DNA from: a virus
Direction: 5' to 3' (one strand)
Length of the DNA stretch: 64,000 nucleotides
IMG/VR virus record: IMGVR_UViG_3300030202_003189
Location: 84,739 to 148,738 of that record
Position 1 is the stretch's first letter, and each line of letters begins with the position of its first letter. Below the pieces are notes generated by a model. That model had not been told where the DNA came from, did not search any database, and saw only the letters and a list, made by a program, of their open reading frames with translations. This document shows, in pieces, positions 61,303 to 64,000 of this stretch. The translations under genes were made by a program, and so were the position numbers.

Positions 61303-62040
61303 ATGGCAAGAGTAATAAAATTAAAAGAATCAGATATCACTAAGATCGTTAAAAAAATATTAAAAGAAAGAAAATTTGAAATGCCTGATTTATCAGGATT
61401 ACCACCGGACCACTATCCAGACTTTGATAATCCTTTTGGTGATGGAACGACATGGAACACTGGCGGAGGTGGTGGAGGAACTACATGGGGAGGTAATAAA
61501 GGAGATAAATCTAAAACACATCCAGGTAGACGTGATTATGAAGGAAATGGTGGTGTAGAAATTACTTTTGAGACCATGAAGGAGGCTTTAGGTGATTGTA
61601 GAACTATGGATGATTGTTTAAGAGGGTATGAGGCTTTATATAATAGAGGTAAAAAAGGAAAAATACAAGGTATGCCAACACCACAAGAAATGAGTATGAA
61701 GGTTATGGAAATTGAAGAATCAGATCCAGATCCATCTCCAGCTATGTTTATATGGCTTCTAGTTGGTACTGCGGTAGCTTTAGGTATTCGTTGGATAAAT
61801 GGTACTAATCCATGGACATGGAATTCTGATGTAACATTAAAAGAAAATATAAATTTAGTAGGGAAGTCAAAATCAGGTATTAATATTTATGAGTTTGATT
61901 ATATTAATAAAAAATACGGTAACGGAAGATATCGTGGAGTTATGGCACAAGAAGTACCATCAGCGTCTTTTGTTGGACCAGAAGGTACTTTAATGGTAGA
62001 CTATTCAAAATTAGATGTACAATTTGAAGAATTAAATTAA
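61303..62040 (+). CDS. Membrane-anchored protein with peptidase S74-like domain
   Basis: A 245-residue protein. It begins with the amphipathic helix KLKESDITKIVKKILKERK, followed by a glycine-rich linker. A conserved part is TFETMKEALGDCRTMDDCLRGYEALYNRGKK, followed by GMPTPQEMS. A membrane segment PAMFIWLLVGTAVALGIRWI lies at residues 146-165. After it comes a short S74-type module: SDVTLKENINLV (Ser175, Lys180), INIYEFDYINKKYGNGRYRGVMAQEVP and a terminal YSKLDVQFEEL. S74 modules are usually found at the ends of fibers, not behind a membrane segment. The next gene is a paralog without the S74 part. Confidence 0.72.
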   Translation: MARVIKLKESDITKIVKKILKERKFEMPDLSGLPPDHYPDFDNPFGDGTTWNTGGGGGGTTWGGNKGDKSKTHPGRRDYEGNGGVEITFETMKEALGDCRTMDDCLRGYEALYNRGKKGKIQGMPTPQEMSMKVMEIEESDPDPSPAMFIWLLVGTAVALGIRWINGTNPWTWNSDVTLKENINLVGKSKSGINIYEFDYINKKYGNGRYRGVMAQEVPSASFVGPEGTLMVDYSKLDVQFEELN

Positions 62041-62042
62041 CT

Positions 62043-62396
62043 ATGGCACGAATAATAAAATTAAGAGAATCAGATATCACTAATATTGTTAAGAAAATAT
62101 TAATGGAAGAAAAAGGTAAGCGTAAGGATGATAAATGTCAGGAAATTAAAGTAAGGAGTGTTAAAGATGTTAAACGTTTATTAGGAAACGCTAAAACTAT
62201 GGACGAGTTGGTTACTAACTATAAAAAATTATATAGTGGCCAATCTAATAAAAAAGGTATGCCAACACCAAAAGAAGTTATGGAGAGAAGTAAACAAATA
62301 ACTGACGCAGGTCCTAAAGAACCAGTTATTGCGATGTTTTGGTGGATATTTGCCGTTGTTATAGGTCTGATGATAATACTTTGTATCGATTGGTAA
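62043..62396 (+). CDS. Paralog of the preceding gene without S74 domain, membrane-anchored
   Basis: A 117-residue protein. It shares KLRESDITNIVKKIL at the start, then a TMDELVTNYKKLYSGQSNKKGMPTPKEVME segment and a C-terminal membrane helix (VIAMFWWIFAVVIGLMIILCIDW) with the preceding gene. It begins two bases after that gene. Together they look like a tandem duplication in which the second copy lost, or the first gained, the S74 module and glycine-rich linker. Function unknown. Confidence 0.72.
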   Translation: MARIIKLRESDITNIVKKILMEEKGKRKDDKCQEIKVRSVKDVKRLLGNAKTMDELVTNYKKLYSGQSNKKGMPTPKEVMERSKQITDAGPKEPVIAMFWWIFAVVIGLMIILCIDW

Positions 62397-62436
62397 CACA
62401 AGATACTTGATACAAACAATAAAAAAGTATAATATT

Positions 62437-62464
62437 AACCCAACCCTAAAAAAGTTGGGTTTTT
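62437..62464 (+). terminator. Rho-independent terminator
   Basis: AACCCAAC (62437-62444) and GTTGGGTT (62454-62461) form an 8-base stem with a nine-base loop, followed by a short T run. It separates the small-gene unit from the gp32-like gene. Confidence 0.8.
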
Positions 62465-62552
62465 ATGTATACAGCATGTTTACTTTATAATATTTGTTTT
62501 GTATACTTAGTAAGTAAAAATATTAATTAATTAGTTAAAAAAAACAAAAAAC

Positions 62553-63371
62553 ATGAGTAATATACTAGATTCAATTCTTAAGCAGTACGAGTCCAACAAG
62601 TCTGGAGTAGGGACCGAAAAAAAGAAAACAGACCTTAGAAAATATTTCGCACCCTTTTTACCAAAAGGAGAGGCGAATGGAGAAAGAACAGTTAGAATTT
62701 TACCTCCTAAAGATGGGGCATCACCATTCCAAGAAGCTTGGTTCCATGAGGTACAAATTGATGGTAAATGGCAAAAACTTTATGACCCAGGAAAAAATGA
62801 TAACGAAAGAAGTCCTATTACTGAAGTTAATGAAGCATTGTTAATGACAGGAGACCCAGAAGATAAAGTTCTTGCAAGACAATACAGACCAAGAAAATTT
62901 TATGTTGTTAGAGTTATCGATAGAGATAAAGAAGAAGAAGGGGTTAAATTCTGGAGATTTAAGCACAATTATAAAGGAGATGGGATAATGGACAAATTAA
63001 TTCCACTATTTCAAAAGAAAGGAGATATTACCGACCCAAGAGAGGGGAGAGATATTAACCTAATTCTTAAAGCGGTTAAATTACCAAGTGGTCATGGAAC
63101 TTACACAACAGTATCAACAATAATGACTGAAGATCCTTCTATGTTAACTACTGATACAGAAAAAGCTAAAAATTGGATGGCTAATACTGAAACATTTAGA
63201 GATGTTTATGTAAAGAAAGATGTAGACTTTCTTGAAAAGGTAGCTAAAGGAGAAAATCCTTATGAAAGAAAAGAGGAAAGTACACCAAAACCAACTTCTA
63301 GTGTTAGCGATACAACAATATCAGAATTAGATAAAGGTACTGAGATTAACATGGATGATATGCCATTTTAA
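62553..63371 (+). CDS. 32: Single-strand DNA-binding protein, gp32-like
   Basis: A 272-residue protein. LRKYFAPFLPKGEANGERTVRILPPKDG, PFQEAWFHEVQIDGKWQKLYDPGK, VLARQYRPRKFYVVRVIDRD and GVKFWRFKHNYK form the core OB fold pattern of gp32-type proteins of T4-like phages. It lacks the zinc-binding cysteines of T4 gp32. The C-terminus ends in MDDMPF, like the DDIPF tail of bacterial SSB, which recruits partners. It coats single-stranded DNA in replication and recombination. The following UvsX-like gene is twelve bases downstream, the pair that cooperates in strand exchange. Confidence 0.88.
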   Translation: MSNILDSILKQYESNKSGVGTEKKKTDLRKYFAPFLPKGEANGERTVRILPPKDGASPFQEAWFHEVQIDGKWQKLYDPGKNDNERSPITEVNEALLMTGDPEDKVLARQYRPRKFYVVRVIDRDKEEEGVKFWRFKHNYKGDGIMDKLIPLFQKKGDITDPREGRDINLILKAVKLPSGHGTYTTVSTIMTEDPSMLTTDTEKAKNWMANTETFRDVYVKKDVDFLEKVAKGENPYERKEESTPKPTSSVSDTTISELDKGTEINMDDMPF

Positions 63372-63382
63372 TAATTATAGAT

Positions 63383-64000
63383 ATGGCTAAATCAATAAAG
63401 AAAAAAACATTCTCATTAGAAGACCTACAAGGAAAGTATAGTACAAAGGCAAAATACAAAGAAGATAGTTTCTTTGATGTTGGCGAAGCATTTTACAAAG
63501 CTTGTGGAATACCAGGACCAGCAGAAGGACATATAAATGTATTTTTAGGACATTCTGACACTGGAAAAACCACGGCTTTAGTTAGGTCAGCTATAGACGC
63601 TCAAAAAAAAGGAAAATTACCCGTTTTTATAATAACTGAACAGAAATGGGATTTCCAACACGCAAAATTAATGGGTTTTGATTGTGAATTAAACGCAACA
63701 GGAGAGTGGAGTGGTACATTCTTATTTAATGATGGATTTTCTTATATAGAACAAATTACTGATTATATAAATGAATTAATAGATGAACAACAAAAAGGAA
63801 ATATACCTTATGATTTAGTTTTCTTTTGGGATTCGGTAGGTTCAGTACCTTGTAAAATGACTTTTGAGGGTAAAGGTGGAAAAATGCACAATGCGAGTAC
63901 ATTAGCAGATAAAATAGGAATGGGGATTAATCAAAGAATTACAGGATCAAGAAAAGAAAGTGAAAAGTTTACAAATACCTTAATAATTGTTAATCAACCA
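63383..64000 (+). CDS. uvsX: UvsX/RecA-like recombinase, partial (5' part)
   Basis: An open frame of 206 codons from the ATG at 63383 that continues past the window. It begins MAKSIKKKTFSLEDLQGKYS and carries the Walker A box GHSDTGKTT (residues 56-64). VFFWDSVGSVPCK is the Walker B region. HNASTLADKIGMGINQRI and LIIVNQP follow, as in the RecA/UvsX core. UvsX loads onto gp32-coated single-stranded DNA with help of UvsY and carries out strand exchange. Only the C-terminal part is missing. Confidence 0.93.
   Translation, partial: MAKSIKKKTFSLEDLQGKYSTKAKYKEDSFFDVGEAFYKACGIPGPAEGHINVFLGHSDTGKTTALVRSAIDAQKKGKLPVFIITEQKWDFQHAKLMGFDCELNATGEWSGTFLFNDGFSYIEQITDYINELIDEQQKGNIPYDLVFFWDSVGSVPCKMTFEGKGGKMHNASTLADKIGMGINQRITGSRKESEKFTNTLIIVNQP

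Noticed and set aside
1-64000. tRNA genes, integrase or insertion sequences
   Set aside because: I looked in the gaps and found no cloverleaf-like sequence, recombinase motif or terminal inverted repeats with duplications. All gaps are short.

Overview
The window is a stretch of a large, AT-rich, T4-like contractile-tailed phage (myovirus) genome. The evidence is a recognisable set of T4-type genes: neck proteins (gp13-, gp14- and gp15-like), two tail sheath proteins (gp18-like), a tail tube protein (gp19-like, 162 residues against about 163 in T4), a gp26-like baseplate/tail chaperone, a tape measure, a gp53-like wedge protein, a giant hub protein, a family B DNA polymerase (gp43-like), a gp32-like single-strand binding protein and the start of a UvsX/RecA recombinase. 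Start codons are preceded by A-rich leaders and almost never by a Shine-Dalgarno sequence, and a TAnnTTTG box lies before the polymerase gene. Both traits are typical of Bacteroidota, so a flavobacterial-type host is my inference. The window shows no capsid, portal or terminase gene and no tRNA, CRISPR array, integrase or insertion sequence.

Layout. Positions 1 to 14552 hold one tightly packed minus-strand operon of 17 genes, mostly overlapping or 0 to 12 bases apart. Read from its distal end, it carries counterparts of every enzyme needed to make UDP-2,3-diamino-uronic acid sugars with an amidino group, as in the Pseudomonas O-antigen pathway WbpA, B, E, D, I and G plus HisH and HisF. The rest of the operon is an acyltransferase, a sugar epimerase/dehydratase, a methyltransferase, four glycosyltransferases, a dUTPase and a DEDD exonuclease. 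An intergenic region at 14553 to 14665 with a palindrome separates this from the plus-strand genes.

Positions 14666 to 22355 encode host-recognition and adhesin proteins: a lectin-like protein, a BppU-like protein and a YadA-head-like fiber. The DNA polymerase follows at 22423 to 25140. Six small genes of unknown function lie at 25202 to 27654. Positions 27721 to 33617 hold the neck genes, a peptidase S74 protein, and a minus-strand SNF2-type helicase with three 17-base tandem repeats upstream. A 57-residue ribbon-helix-helix-like gene lies on the minus strand before the sheath genes.

Positions 33916 to 59733 are the tail: sheath, second sheath, HAD-type enzyme, tube, chaperone pair with a likely frameshift, tape measure, baseplate proteins and a 2746-residue hub ending in a glycosidase-like domain. 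Positions 59797 to 62396 hold five small genes, including two tandem paralogs with a membrane segment. The end (62553 to 64000) begins the recombination/replication module with the gp32-like and UvsX-like genes.

As a working model (inference), the plus-strand genes build and adapt the tail. The minus-strand operon makes and attaches an unusual amidated diamino-uronate sugar to a target that the sequence does not reveal: virion protein, host surface polysaccharide or DNA. Several plus-strand units are preceded by a recurrent TATTTATA element, a candidate phage promoter. No gap longer than about 300 bases lacks a gene.
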